DNA of 64,000 nucleotides from contig NZ_CP108508.1 of the NCBI RefSeq assembly GCF_035917275.1, positions 4,774,001 through 4,838,000 on the forward strand. Direction: 5' to 3'. The position numbers and the translations under genes were made by a program. Shown in pieces: positions 41,151-49,895 of the stretch. The stretch's first letter is position 1. Every line of letters starts with the position of its first letter. Origin of the DNA: Streptomyces sp. NBC_01237. Its GTDB lineage: Bacteria > Actinomycetota > Actinomycetes > Streptomycetales > Streptomycetaceae. The notes under the pieces were generated by a model, which was given only the letters and a program-made list of their open reading frames with translations, was not told the DNA's origin and made no database searches.

Positions 41151-42236
41151 ATGGTGTTCAAACGGCTGCTCGGCTCACTCGGCGTGGGCGGGCCCACGGT
41201 GGACACGGTCCTCGACGCGGGCGCGTTCGCGCCCGGCGGCAGCCTCGACGGCCAGGTCCATCTCCAAGGCGGTGACGCCGACTTCACCATTGAGCAGATC
41301 ACCCTGGAGCTGGTGGCCCGGGTCGAGGCCGAGCGCGAGGACGGCGAACACGAGGGCACCGTCGTCTTCGACCGCTTCGCCGTCGGCGGCAACTTCCGCC
41401 TCGCCGCGGGGGAGCGGCGCAGCATCCCCTTCGGTGTGACGCTGCCGTGGGAGACCCCCGTCACCGAACTCCACGGCCAGAGTCTCGGGGTGGTCCTCGG
41501 TGTGCGTACCGAACTGTCGGTGGCGGGCGCCAAGGACAAGGGCGACCTGGACCCGCTCGCGGTGCGCCCCCTGCCCGCGCAGGAGGCGATCCTCGAAGCC
41601 TTCGGGCAGAGCAGCTTCGGCTTCAAGTCGGCCGACCTGGAACTGGGGCGGATCAGCGGGACCGGCCAGCAGTTGCCGTTCTACCAGGAGGTCGAGCTCA
41701 CCCCCTCGGCCCGGTACGCGCACGCGGTCAACGAGATCGAGGTGACCTTCCTCGCGCATCCGGGCGGGATGGAAGTGGTCCTGGAGGCCGACAAGCGCGG
41801 GGGGCTCTTCGCCGAGGGCCACGACACGGTGACCCGCTTCACCGTGAGCCACCACGATGTCGGCCGGCGTGACTGGAACGCCGAGGTCGACGGCTGGATG
41901 GGCCAACTGGTCGAGCACCGCGCCTCGTACGGCACGCATGCCTCGTACGGCACCCACGGCACCCACGGAGCCCATGACGCGTACGGCTCACACGGCACCC
42001 ACGGCTCGTACGGGCACCAGGATCCGTATCAGGCGGACCGCTTCGGCCATGGCGAGCCGCACCACGGGGAGGGGCACGGTCACCGCTCCGGACCCGGGAT
42101 GGGCACCGTCGTCGCAGCCGGTGCGGCAGGACTCGCCGTCGGGGTGGTCGGCGGGATCGTCGCGGCCGAAGTGGTCGACGAGATCGGCGACGCCTTCGAG
42201 GGCGAGGACGAGGAAGAAGAGGGCGAGGAGGGCTGA
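41151..42236 (+). CDS. Spo0M (SpoOM) family protein
   Basis: A 361-residue protein. Residues 1-240 are an arrestin-like Spo0M domain (VFKRLLGSLGVGGPTVDTVL, GGSLDGQVHLQGGDAD, LPFYQEVELTP). A low-complexity His/Gly/Tyr-rich segment with SYGTHASYGTHGTHGAH-type repeats (about 265-310) follows, then a hydrophobic Gly/Ala/Val helix (about 325-345) and an acidic tail (EGEDEEEEGEEG). The tail helix could anchor it to membrane. In Bacillus Spo0M affects sporulation and division. ATG 41151 is preferred to a GTG 12 bases earlier that overlaps the AAGGAG ribosome site. Confidence 0.88.
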   Translation: MVFKRLLGSLGVGGPTVDTVLDAGAFAPGGSLDGQVHLQGGDADFTIEQITLELVARVEAEREDGEHEGTVVFDRFAVGGNFRLAAGERRSIPFGVTLPWETPVTELHGQSLGVVLGVRTELSVAGAKDKGDLDPLAVRPLPAQEAILEAFGQSSFGFKSADLELGRISGTGQQLPFYQEVELTPSARYAHAVNEIEVTFLAHPGGMEVVLEADKRGGLFAEGHDTVTRFTVSHHDVGRRDWNAEVDGWMGQLVEHRASYGTHASYGTHGTHGAHDAYGSHGTHGSYGHQDPYQADRFGHGEPHHGEGHGHRSGPGMGTVVAAGAAGLAVGVVGGIVAAEVVDEIGDAFEGEDEEEEGEEG

Positions 42237-42275
42237 GGCGGCCCCGACGTCCCGCGAGCGCCCGGGGCCCCGCCT

Positions 42276-43208
42276 CTACATCGGTGTCGCGGCGTGCAGG
42301 ACGAAGTACAACGTGATGGCCGAGTTGGCGGAGGACAGCGCCGAGACGGTGGTGCCCGCCGCCGCTCCCCAGGCCGCCAGCCCCACCGTGGTGAAGACGG
42401 ACGGCCACACACGCGCGGCGGGGGCCGGTCCGAGCAGGGCGGCCACCCGGCGCGGCACCGGCCCGGCCGTCGCGAAACCGGCGAGCGTGGCGACCGGCGC
42501 TCCGCGTGAGACCAGGGCGGTCTTGCCGATCGCGCGGGCCACCGTGCGCCGGCTGCCGATCGCCGCCGCAGCGTCCTCGTCCGCCCACCGTTCGGCGGTG
42601 TAGATCACGGCCGTACGCAGCGGGCGCAGGAACGGGTTGGCCCGCGCGGCCAGCTGCACCGCCAGCAGGAAGCGATGGTGGCGCCCGGTCAGATGGGCAC
42701 GCTCGTGGGCGAACAGGGCCCGGCGCTCCGGGGCGTTCAGACCGGCCAGGATGCCGGTCGTCACGACGATCCGGTCACGGCGCCCACCCGGCAGGGCGTA
42801 CGCGTACGGCGTCTCGTCCGGCAGCACCGCCACCGGCCTGCTGGGCAGCCACGCCAGAGCCTGTCCGGCCCGGCGCCGCACCCGGTGATGCCGCCATGCC
42901 GTCCTCGCACACGCGATGAGCACGCAGAACAGGGCGGGGATCGCCACCTTGCCCGCCACCTCGTCGTACGGCAGGGCCTCGCGCACCTCCGGGTCCGACC
43001 AGGCGTCCGGCAACGGGTTGCCGGGCAGCTGCGCCGTGCCGACGACCATCAGCAGCGCCAGGCACAGCGTGCTGCAGACCGCGAGCACGGCGGCGACCGC
43101 CGTCAGCAACAGGGTGGCGGCGCGCGGATGGAGGTGCTGCTCGGCCAGGCGCGCGATCGGCCATGCGCTTAAGGGCAGTACGAGTGGCAGGAAGACGAAG
43201 ACCCCCAT
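42276..43208 (-). CDS. M56 family (BlaR1-like) membrane metallopeptidase
   Basis: A 310-residue integral membrane protein: helices at about 1-18, 30-57, 85-105 and near the C-terminus, with a cytoplasmic M56 domain holding the zinc motif HERAHLTGRHH and a downstream ERWADEDAAA. M56 proteins paired with BlaI-type repressors sense a signal and cleave the repressor. No penicillin-binding sensor domain is present, so the signal is probably not a beta-lactam bound in the classical way. The gene starts 4 bases after the blaI-like stop. Confidence 0.9.
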   Translation of the reverse strand: MGVFVFLPLVLPLSAWPIARLAEQHLHPRAATLLLTAVAAVLAVCSTLCLALLMVVGTAQLPGNPLPDAWSDPEVREALPYDEVAGKVAIPALFCVLIACARTAWRHHRVRRRAGQALAWLPSRPVAVLPDETPYAYALPGGRRDRIVVTTGILAGLNAPERRALFAHERAHLTGRHHRFLLAVQLAARANPFLRPLRTAVIYTAERWADEDAAAAIGSRRTVARAIGKTALVSRGAPVATLAGFATAGPVPRRVAALLGPAPAARVWPSVFTTVGLAAWGAAAGTTVSALSSANSAITLYFVLHAATPM

Positions 43209-43212
43209 GACG

Positions 43213-43617
43213 TCAGTCTTCCGCGTCGTCGGTCGTCTGGGCGAGCAGGCCGCGCAGCAGCTGTTCGTCGCCGGGGGACAGGGCGGTGACGAAGCTGGCG
43301 AGGACGGCCTCACGGTCCGACTCCCCGTCCAGCACCTTGCGCATCCGCAGGGCGGCGAGCCCCGCCTCGTCGGCGGCCGGGGTCCAGGCGAAGGACCGGC
43401 CGGTCCGCTCGCGGGCGACCGCTCCCTTGGCGTGCAGGCGCGTGAGGATGGTGATCACGGTGGTGTACGCGAGGTCTCCGACCAGCCGCTCCTGCACCCA
43501 GGCGGCGTTCACCGCGCCCGGTGCCTGGCGCAGCGCGGCCAGTACCAGTGCTTCCAGCTCTCCCTGGCCCCGGCGGCGGTGATGCCGGCCGATACCGTCC
43601 TGGCGCTGTTCCGTCAT
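43213..43617 (-). CDS. BlaI/MecI/CopY family transcriptional repressor
   Basis: A 134-residue repressor. Winged helix at about 15-90 (GELEALVLAALRQAPGAVN, LAYTTVITILTRLHAKGAV, then RERTGRSFAW) and a C-terminal dimer helix region (VLASFVTALSPGDEQLLRGL). ATG at 43617 has GGGAG nearby. It is paired with an M56 protease, the classic BlaI-BlaR1 layout. The dyad at 43785 lies 168 bases upstream, between it and terD, and matches the operator of the 40836 gene. Confidence 0.93.
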   Translation of the reverse strand: MTEQRQDGIGRHHRRRGQGELEALVLAALRQAPGAVNAAWVQERLVGDLAYTTVITILTRLHAKGAVARERTGRSFAWTPAADEAGLAALRMRKVLDGESDREAVLASFVTALSPGDEQLLRGLLAQTTDDAED

Positions 43618-43784
43618 GCCGTCTCCCGCCCGCCTCGTGGCCTCGCCTGCCGCCGCGGGGCGGTTCATCGTACTGACTGATGGCCCGGCCCTTCGCCTCC
43701 GTCCGGCCGCCGTCGGTGCGGATGCCCTGCCGCAGGGCCCGGAGGAGCGGCCCGCAGCGTTCCGTATCGGCCCCCCCAATGGTT

Positions 43785-43800
43785 TCTACAGTGCTGTAGA
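43785..43800. promoter_or_regulatory. BlaI-type operator between blaI-like gene and terD
   Basis: TCTACAGTGCTGTAGA: 7-bp perfect arms around TG. The core CTACA-N4-TGTAG is the same as at 40684. It is 76 bases upstream of terD and in the divergent upstream region of the repressor. Confidence 0.7.
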
Positions 43801-43875
43801 TTTTGGGGTGTCACTGGGAACCGGGTAACGGACCCGGCTCCTTCGCACGGGATACACGCGGGATAGGGGTACGAC

Positions 43876-44451
43876 ATGGGTGTCAGCCTGGCCAAGGGCG
43901 GCAACGTCTCGCTCAGCAAGGAGGCTCCGGGCCTGACCGCCGTACTGGTCGGTCTGGGCTGGGACGTCCGTACGACCACCGGCACCGACTACGACCTCGA
44001 CGCCAGCGCCCTGCTCGTCGACGAAGCCGGGAAGGTCCTCTCCGACCAGCACTTCGTCTTCTTCAACAACCTCAAGAGCCCCGACGGCTCGGTCGAGCAC
44101 ACCGGCGACAACCTGACCGGTGAGGGCGAGGGCGACGACGAGGTCATCAAGGTCGACCTGGCAGCCGTCCCCGCCGAGGTGTCGAAGATCGTCTTCCCGG
44201 TCTCCATCCATGACGCCGAGAGCCGCGGCCACAGCTTCGGCCAGGTACGGAACGCCTTCATCCGCGTGGTCAACCAGGCGGGCGGCGCGGAGCTCGCCCG
44301 CTACGACCTGTCCGAGGACGCCGCCACCGAGACCGCCATGGTCTTCGGGGAGCTCTACCGCAACGGTGCCGAGTGGAAGTTCCGCGCCGTCGGCCAGGGT
44401 TACGCGAGCGGGCTGGCCGGTATCGCCAAGGACTTCGGCGTCAACATCTGA
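43876..44451 (+). CDS. TerD family protein
   Basis: A 191-residue TerD protein: [20 protein letters not shown], acidic calcium-site motif [30 protein letters not shown] and [12 protein letters not shown]. TerD proteins bind calcium and take part in stress and tellurite responses; in Streptomyces they also influence development. Cytoplasmic. It lies just after the BlaI-type operator and is followed by tatA-like and second terD genes in the same direction. Confidence 0.95.
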   Translation: MGVSLAKGGNVSLSKEAPGLTAVLVGLGWDVRTTTGTDYDLDASALLVDEAGKVLSDQHFVFFNNLKSPDGSVEHTGDNLTGEGEGDDEVIKVDLAAVPAEVSKIVFPVSIHDAESRGHSFGQVRNAFIRVVNQAGGAELARYDLSEDAATETAMVFGELYRNGAEWKFRAVGQGYASGLAGIAKDFGVNI

Positions 44452-44523
44452 CCCGCTCGGCGGCATTGCGCACGGCATCACCGCCGGTGCCACCGCCACC
44501 GCTGTCACTGTCACACCGCCGTA

Positions 44524-44559
44524 CGCACGGGGCACGGGACACATTCCGCGCCCCGTGCG
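44524..44559 (+). terminator. Possible terminator after the first terD
   Basis: A perfect 10-bp stem (44524-44533 with 44550-44559) but with a 16-base loop. Read-through into the tatA-like gene is likely. Confidence 0.45.
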
Positions 44560-44616
44560 GTATGCCCCGCCCCGTGCCCCTCGTCCTTCACGGCCACTTC
44601 AAGAAAGCGGATTCCA

Positions 44617-44886
44617 GTGCTCGGACTCAGCGAACTCGCCATCCTCCTGATCGTCGTTGTCGTCTTCCTCGGTGCCAAGAAGCTCCCGGACCTGGCCCGT
44701 AGCGCGGGAAAGGCGGCGCGCATCCTCAAGAGCGAGACCAAGGCGATGAAGTCCGAGGCGAAGACGTCCGGGACTTCCGCGGCCGACCCGCGATCGCCGT
44801 CCCCCCAGGTCATCCGGGTGCGCCCCGGCGACACCACCACCGTGCGGCCGGGCGGCGGCACGGACGGCGGGCCCGCCGGGAGCTGA
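44617..44886 (+). CDS. TatA/E-like Sec-independent translocase subunit
   Basis: An 89-residue TatA-like protein: one N-terminal membrane helix (LSELAILLIVVVVFLGAKKL), hinge Gly, amphipathic helix (LPDLARSAGKAARILKSETK) and a polar tail. TatA forms the pore of the twin-arginine export system; Streptomyces already has a housekeeping TatA elsewhere, so this is probably an accessory copy. GTG at 44617 is chosen because it begins right at the membrane helix; the Shine-Dalgarno (AAGAAAG) is fair. It is sandwiched between two terD genes, an unusual arrangement. Confidence 0.88.
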   Translation: MLGLSELAILLIVVVVFLGAKKLPDLARSAGKAARILKSETKAMKSEAKTSGTSAADPRSPSPQVIRVRPGDTTTVRPGGGTDGGPAGS

Positions 44887-44964
44887 ACCACCCGTACCCA
44901 CGCACCGCACCGACGCACCGACGCCCACGCCCTCTGCCCACCCGATCGAACGAAGAGGCGGCAC

Positions 44965-45546
44965 ATGTCCGTAAACCTGACCAAGGGCCAGCAGATCAGC
45001 CTCAGCAAGTCCGACGGCGGCGCGCTGAGCGTCGTACGGATGGGGCTCGGCTGGAAGTCCGCGCCGCGCAAGGGGTTCCTCGCCAGGCTCACCGCCCGTG
45101 AGATCGACCTGGACGCCTCCGCGGTGCTCTTCGCCGACAAGCAGCCGGTGGATGTCGTCTTCTTCCAGCACCTGGTGAGCGACGACGGTTCCGTACGCCA
45201 CACCGGTGACAACCGGGTCGGCGGAGCGGGCCAGGGCGGTGACGACGAGTCGATCGTCGTGGACCTGCAACGCGTCCCCGTCCACATCGACCAGATCGTC
45301 TTCACGGTGAACTCCTTCACCGGCCAGACCTTCGAAGAGGTCGACAACGCGTTCTGCCGCCTCCTCGACGAGAGCAACGGCCAGGAACTGGCCCGCTACA
45401 CGCTCACCGGGGGCGGGCGTCACACCGCCCAGATCATGGCCAAGGTGCGCCGCAGCGGCACCGGTTGGGAGATGGCGGCCATCGGGAGCCCGGCCGACGG
45501 GCGCACCTTCCAGGACCTCATGCCGGCCATCGCCCCGCATCTGTAG
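44965..45546 (+). CDS. TerD family protein, second copy
   Basis: A 193-residue TerD relative with insertion WKSAPRKGFLARLTAREI before the acidic motif IDLDASAVLF; other motifs FFQHLVSDDGSVRHTGDNRV and GGDDESIVVDL are present. It is clearly diverged from the first copy. GAAGAGG lies upstream of the ATG. It is third in the terD-tatA-terD row, likely the same stress-response set. Confidence 0.93.
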   Translation: MSVNLTKGQQISLSKSDGGALSVVRMGLGWKSAPRKGFLARLTAREIDLDASAVLFADKQPVDVVFFQHLVSDDGSVRHTGDNRVGGAGQGGDDESIVVDLQRVPVHIDQIVFTVNSFTGQTFEEVDNAFCRLLDESNGQELARYTLTGGGRHTAQIMAKVRRSGTGWEMAAIGSPADGRTFQDLMPAIAPHL

Positions 45547-45608
45547 GAGTCCGCCGCACCTGTACCGGCACTCCGATCCGCTGGTCAGGTGTCCGTAGCT
45601 GTTCCTGG

Positions 45609-45637
45609 TTGTCCTTTTGCTGACAGCGAATTGATAC
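45609..45637 (+). promoter_or_regulatory. Probable promoter of the WXG-like gene group
   Basis: TTGTCC (45609-45614), 17-bp spacer, TGATAC (45632-45637) in a locally AT-rich stretch 50 bases before the GTG at 45688. Confidence 0.45.
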
Positions 45638-45687
45638 GTAGTGTTGTGTTTTGATCCGAAGCAAGAAGCGAACTGTGTGGGGGAACG

Positions 45688-46152
45688 GTGTCCTTCGAAC
45701 AGGAATGGGCCGCGCACAAGAGCGAGGCGGCCATGCGCCTCAACGGGACCGGTGGCGGGCAGGGCGGCGGGGACGCCGATCTGAAGACGAACAACACCGG
45801 CAAGGCAGCCGCGGTGAGCGCGCTGACCAACCAGATACAGCCCGGCGCGGGGAAGGCCGGGGTCGTCGCCGACGAATCGACCAACAGCGCGGTGACCGGG
45901 TTCAAGGGGTGGGCGACGGGCGCCGGTCTCAAGGACGCGCTGGAGGAGTGGTCCCTCCAGGTGAAGAGCCTTCAGGGGCGGCTGGCCAATGACAGGTCCT
46001 CGCTCCAGGAGGCCAAGAAGAGCTACCTCCTGAACGACGTGCACACGGGCAACGATCTGCTGAGGCTCGGTGGCCCGCAGTCGCAGGGGCCGTACGCGCC
46101 GGGCCTCCAGTCGCCGCCCCTCTACGGGCCGTACGCGCCGGACGTCCAGTAG
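45688..46152 (+). CDS. Small WXG-like partner protein
   Basis: A 154-residue soluble protein: SFEQEWAAHKSEAAMRLNGT at the start, a Gly-rich break, then helical VKSLQGRLANDRSSLQEAKK in the middle, with TGFKGWATGAGL just before it. It has a Trp-x-Gly-like step and the two-helix layout of type VII substrates, though not a canonical WXG100. The tail has two GPYAP repeats. GTG at 45688 is preceded by GGGGGAA. It is followed by a 774-residue partner; the pair may be exported or assembled together. Confidence 0.65.
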   Translation: MSFEQEWAAHKSEAAMRLNGTGGGQGGGDADLKTNNTGKAAAVSALTNQIQPGAGKAGVVADESTNSAVTGFKGWATGAGLKDALEEWSLQVKSLQGRLANDRSSLQEAKKSYLLNDVHTGNDLLRLGGPQSQGPYAPGLQSPPLYGPYAPDVQ

Positions 46153-46154
46153 CC

Positions 46155-46285
46155 CGGCATACGGCAAGTAATCCGTCGTACGGCAAGTAGCCCGGCGTGC
46201 GGCAAGTAGCCCGGCGTGCGGAATGCAGCCCGGCTTACGGCAGCAGACCGGCGCACGGCATCGCGGAACAGCGCACGCCGTAGGA
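46155..46285. repeat. Degenerate tandem repeat of an ACGGCAAGTAGCCCGGCGT-like unit
   Basis: About five to six drifting copies of a roughly 20-bp unit in the gap between the two WXG-like genes. No gene. Confidence 0.65.
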
Positions 46286-46383
46286 CGGGAGTCCGGGGAA
46301 GCGCACGCCGAGGGCGGCAATGCGCGCCGGAGTACGGAACGAACAACCGCACCACCAGCAGCACACATCGCACGGGGGCAAGG

Positions 46384-48708
46384 ATGCTGACCTACCAGGA
46401 CGTCGTCACGACCAAGCTGGAGCCGCTGACCACGGCGGCCGGCAAGTGGGACGACATGGCGAAGGCGTTCAAGGACGTCGAGGACCTCTACAAGAGCCAG
46501 GTCCAGCCGGTGGCCGAGGACGGGGGCTGGCAGGGGATCGCGGTCGGCTCGGCCTCCGCCCAGTTCAAGGCCACGCGGGCGCAGTTGCAGGGTGCGCAGA
46601 CCGAGTCGAAGGCCATCGCCTCCCTGCTGAGGGACGCGCACACGCAGTTCGTCACGCTGTGCAAGGCCGTCACGGACATGGTCGCCAAGGCGGGCGAGGA
46701 CGGGATGACGGTCGACGCCAAGGGCGAGGCGTCGTACGACTTCAGCAAGACGGCGAAGTACCACAACGACCCCGACTACCAGGACTTCGTCCGCAAGCGC
46801 ATCGAGGCCGAGGAGACCTGGACCCGGCGGATCAAGGAAGCCGTGAAGGCGGTCGACGACGCCGACCAGGGCGCGCAGCTCGCGCTGACGAAGGCCGCCG
46901 GGGTCAAGACCGGTCTGGAGAAGATCCTGCCGGGCTCGGCGCAGCACGGCTTCAACAGCGCAGCGGTCGGGGACATCGAGATCTACGAGGCGCGCGAGGC
47001 GAAGTCGTACGCCGACAAGGTTCTCGACGGCGGCAAGCTCTCCGCGGAGGACCGCGCGAACTGGCAGCGGCTGAACCGCGACAACGCCGACAACAAGGTC
47101 TACAGCCAGACCCTGCTGAACTCCCTCGGCCCCGAGAACACCATCAAGCTGGAGAACAGGCTGACCGACCTCGGCCACTTCGACGACACGGGGAACAGGA
47201 AGGACTACCAGGCGCTGGAACGGGGCCTGGGGAACACGCTGGCCGGAGCCACCCGCGTACCGGAGTTCAAGGACGCCGACGGCAAGCCGATCGCGTACGG
47301 CTCCAAGGGCTACCAGGAGAAGCTCGACGCCTGGAAGAAGTCGGGCGACGCCACGTTCTACAACGACTGGCGCGAGGGCATGCAGAAGGCGGGCGTCAAG
47401 CAGTACGACGTCGACGTCGCGGGCGAGAAGATCTCCGTCGGCACCGGCCACGGCCAGCAGGCGCGCGGCTACCAGAGCCTGGTCACCCTCATGCAGCAGG
47501 GGGACGGGTACTCGCCCCAGTTCCTCGCCGATGTCACGGACGACATGATCGCGGCCGAACGCAAGGACAAGAACATCTGGGACCTGCACGGGTCGTTCGC
47601 GGGCAAGGACGACGGGTGGTTCGCCAACGACCCGGTCGACGGCGCGCTGCAGGTCATGGGCAGGGACCCGGTCGCGTCCACCGGCTATCTCGACCCGGGC
47701 GCGGGCGGCGCGGACGCCGAGCACCGTCCCAACGACCGGCTGAAGTACCTGATGGACCGGGACACGGACATCGTCAACAACATGGGCTGGCGCGGAAACA
47801 TCGAGTACACGGCGTCCGACAGCCGGGACGGCGACGACAGGGCGGGCCTGGGCGCCGCCATCGAGGCGGCGTCCACGGGGTCGCCCGCGGGCTCGGACAG
47901 CGGGCGCGACGGCACCCACACGGTCGAGCAGACCCGCGTCATGCAGGACACGATCAACCTCCTCGACCGGGGCGACGGCGCCGAGAGCGTCCCGTCCAAC
48001 ATGCAGACGCCGCTGGCCAGGGCCATGGCCGACTACGCCCCCGACACCCACAACACCTTCGCCCAGGAGGCGAACCACGACTGGGAGTCGGGCGGCGACG
48101 TCCGCACCGACAAGGACGGGGCCCATCTCAATGTGGGTCAGGACTCGCTGACCAGGATGCTGCGCGGCGTGGCCGAGGACCCGAAGGACTTCGCCATGCT
48201 GTACGAGGCGGAGCGGGCCCAGGCCGCCGACGGGCTGGGCAGGGCTCCCGACAGCCCCGGGCACGGCACCGAGAACTGGGACGTTCCCGCCCGCAGGACG
48301 GCCACCGGGCTCGGCGCCTTCAACGCGATCGGCGCCGACATCATTCTCGACGAGCGCGACGACCGCAAGGCGTGGGCCGACGACGTGGCCCGCTACAGCT
48401 ACCACCTCGGCGGTACGCCCCTGACGATGATCCCCGGGGTCGGTGACACCGCGCAGCGCATGCTCGACGCCGCCACGTACGAATGGTCCAAGGACATCAA
48501 GGCGGAGGCGGACCAGATAGCCAAGGCCGAGACGACCAAGGACCTGATGGCGAAGAACCACGCCTCGCACGACCTGATCAACCAGTGGGCCGCCGGGCAG
48601 GGCAAGGACTACGTGAAGGACACCGCGGTGATCAACATGCGCGACGAGGCGTCGCAGTCGTACATCACGTCCCGTACCACCGCACTCTCGGTGCTGGGCA
48701 GGGACTGA
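46384..48708 (+). CDS. Large WXG-like/DUF6571-type protein
   Basis: A 774-residue, highly charged protein without a signal peptide or membrane segment. Residues 1-100 form the WXG100-like four-helix start (LTYQDVVTTKLEPLTTAAGK, DMAKAFKDVEDLY, EDGGWQGIAVGSASAQF with Trp-x-Gly). A long central region has repeated Asp/Lys/Gly pieces, FYNDWREGMQKAGVKQYDVD and TDRELLAY-unlike helices. The C-terminal part (about 640-774) has GAFNAIGADIILDERDDRK and LTMIPGVGDTAQRMLDAATY, similar to the ends of other Streptomyces WXG-like proteins. It is probably a type VII or surface-associated protein. No nuclease or toxin motif is seen. Confidence 0.7.
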   Translation: MLTYQDVVTTKLEPLTTAAGKWDDMAKAFKDVEDLYKSQVQPVAEDGGWQGIAVGSASAQFKATRAQLQGAQTESKAIASLLRDAHTQFVTLCKAVTDMVAKAGEDGMTVDAKGEASYDFSKTAKYHNDPDYQDFVRKRIEAEETWTRRIKEAVKAVDDADQGAQLALTKAAGVKTGLEKILPGSAQHGFNSAAVGDIEIYEAREAKSYADKVLDGGKLSAEDRANWQRLNRDNADNKVYSQTLLNSLGPENTIKLENRLTDLGHFDDTGNRKDYQALERGLGNTLAGATRVPEFKDADGKPIAYGSKGYQEKLDAWKKSGDATFYNDWREGMQKAGVKQYDVDVAGEKISVGTGHGQQARGYQSLVTLMQQGDGYSPQFLADVTDDMIAAERKDKNIWDLHGSFAGKDDGWFANDPVDGALQVMGRDPVASTGYLDPGAGGADAEHRPNDRLKYLMDRDTDIVNNMGWRGNIEYTASDSRDGDDRAGLGAAIEAASTGSPAGSDSGRDGTHTVEQTRVMQDTINLLDRGDGAESVPSNMQTPLARAMADYAPDTHNTFAQEANHDWESGGDVRTDKDGAHLNVGQDSLTRMLRGVAEDPKDFAMLYEAERAQAADGLGRAPDSPGHGTENWDVPARRTATGLGAFNAIGADIILDERDDRKAWADDVARYSYHLGGTPLTMIPGVGDTAQRMLDAATYEWSKDIKAEADQIAKAETTKDLMAKNHASHDLINQWAAGQGKDYVKDTAVINMRDEASQSYITSRTTALSVLGRD

Positions 48709-48713
48709 ACCGT

Positions 48714-49874
48714 ATGACGGAGAACGGCACGCCTCACGAGAGCACCTCCGACGAGGGCACCCGTCACGGCGGATCGCCCGGGGGCGGGCGCCGGCGGGTG
48801 ATCTGGGCGTCGGCGGGTGTCGTCGCGCTCGCCCTGATCGGGGGCGGGATCTATTACGCGACCGACGACGGCCGCTCCCTCGCCTCGGCCTGCGACGGCC
48901 TGCTGGACACCTCGGAGCTGACGGACCTGCTCGGCGCGGACCGACTGCGCGGCGAGGGGGAGGATCCGGCGCACTGCTCGGTGTCCGATCCGGGTGAGGG
49001 CGCCGCTTCGCTCCAGGTGGAGATCACCCGGGGCGACGCCCCCGCGCGGCTGCTCGGCACCCTGCGGCGAGCCGACCCGCACCTCGGCGGAACGCTGATG
49101 TCGCCGCTCGGGAACGGCCGGTCCGCGGTGCTGAAGACCTCCAGGGGAACGGCCGTGGCCAGCGGGTACCTCGTCTGCGGGAAGGGCGGTTCGGCGGGGG
49201 ACGGCGAGGCGGGGAACACGGCGACCGGCGGGGCGGGGAAGGGCGGCGCCGGGAGTGAGGCGGCGGATCGGCTGACCGTCGTGATGGCGGCGGTACGCGA
49301 CGGCTCCGGCTCCCCGCTCGACCAGCCGTCCCAGCGGGCCAGGCTGGCCCGCGTGCTGGCCGGCACCCTCGACAGAACGGCGGAGAAGTGGGACTGCGGC
49401 GGCTCCGGTCCCACCGGGGGCGACAGGATCACCGAGGTTCCCGAGGACACCACGCGGACCCTCAAGGCGGAAGGCAGCGCCACGGGCACGTGCGAGGGGA
49501 TCGCCTCAGCCGTCTTCGAGGCCGCGGCGGACGGTCCCGCTCCGGTCGAGGACTGTGTGCTGACGGACGACGCGGGCAACCGGCTTTTCCAACTGTCCGC
49601 CTACTACGGTCCGTACGTGAAGGCCGCCCGCCTGGAGACGGTCCGCGGCAAGCGCTACCTCACCCGTACGGGCGGTGCGGACGGGGTGTACTGGACCACG
49701 GCCGACTGCCCGGACGGCGAGGCGCTCTTCGCCGTCGAGACCGTCCGGGACGAGGAGGCCGGTGCCTTCCGCGCCGCCGACCCGAAACTCCAGCGGGCCG
49801 CGCTGAAGACCTTCGCCACCAACTCGGCCCGGCGTCACGGCTGTCCGGCCCCGGTGTCCCCGGCCGCGGAGTAG
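48714..49874 (+). CDS. Single-pass membrane protein linked to the WXG-like gene
   Basis: A 386-residue protein with a 28-residue cytoplasmic start, one membrane helix (about residues 30-48, VIWASAGVVALALIGGGIYY) and a large extracytoplasmic part. The outer part has two related halves, each opening with a Cys-rich pattern (LASACDGLLDTSELTDLLG, then GTCEGIASAVFEAAAD) with Cys pairs likely to form disulfides. The ATG at 48714 lies 5 bases after the previous stop, so it is cotranscribed. It may be the membrane partner or immunity-like partner of the 774-residue protein; this is inference from order. Confidence 0.75.
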   Translation: MTENGTPHESTSDEGTRHGGSPGGGRRRVIWASAGVVALALIGGGIYYATDDGRSLASACDGLLDTSELTDLLGADRLRGEGEDPAHCSVSDPGEGAASLQVEITRGDAPARLLGTLRRADPHLGGTLMSPLGNGRSAVLKTSRGTAVASGYLVCGKGGSAGDGEAGNTATGGAGKGGAGSEAADRLTVVMAAVRDGSGSPLDQPSQRARLARVLAGTLDRTAEKWDCGGSGPTGGDRITEVPEDTTRTLKAEGSATGTCEGIASAVFEAAADGPAPVEDCVLTDDAGNRLFQLSAYYGPYVKAARLETVRGKRYLTRTGGADGVYWTTADCPDGEALFAVETVRDEEAGAFRAADPKLQRAALKTFATNSARRHGCPAPVSPAAE

Positions 49875-49895
49875 GGGCGGCGGCGGCCCCGCTGC

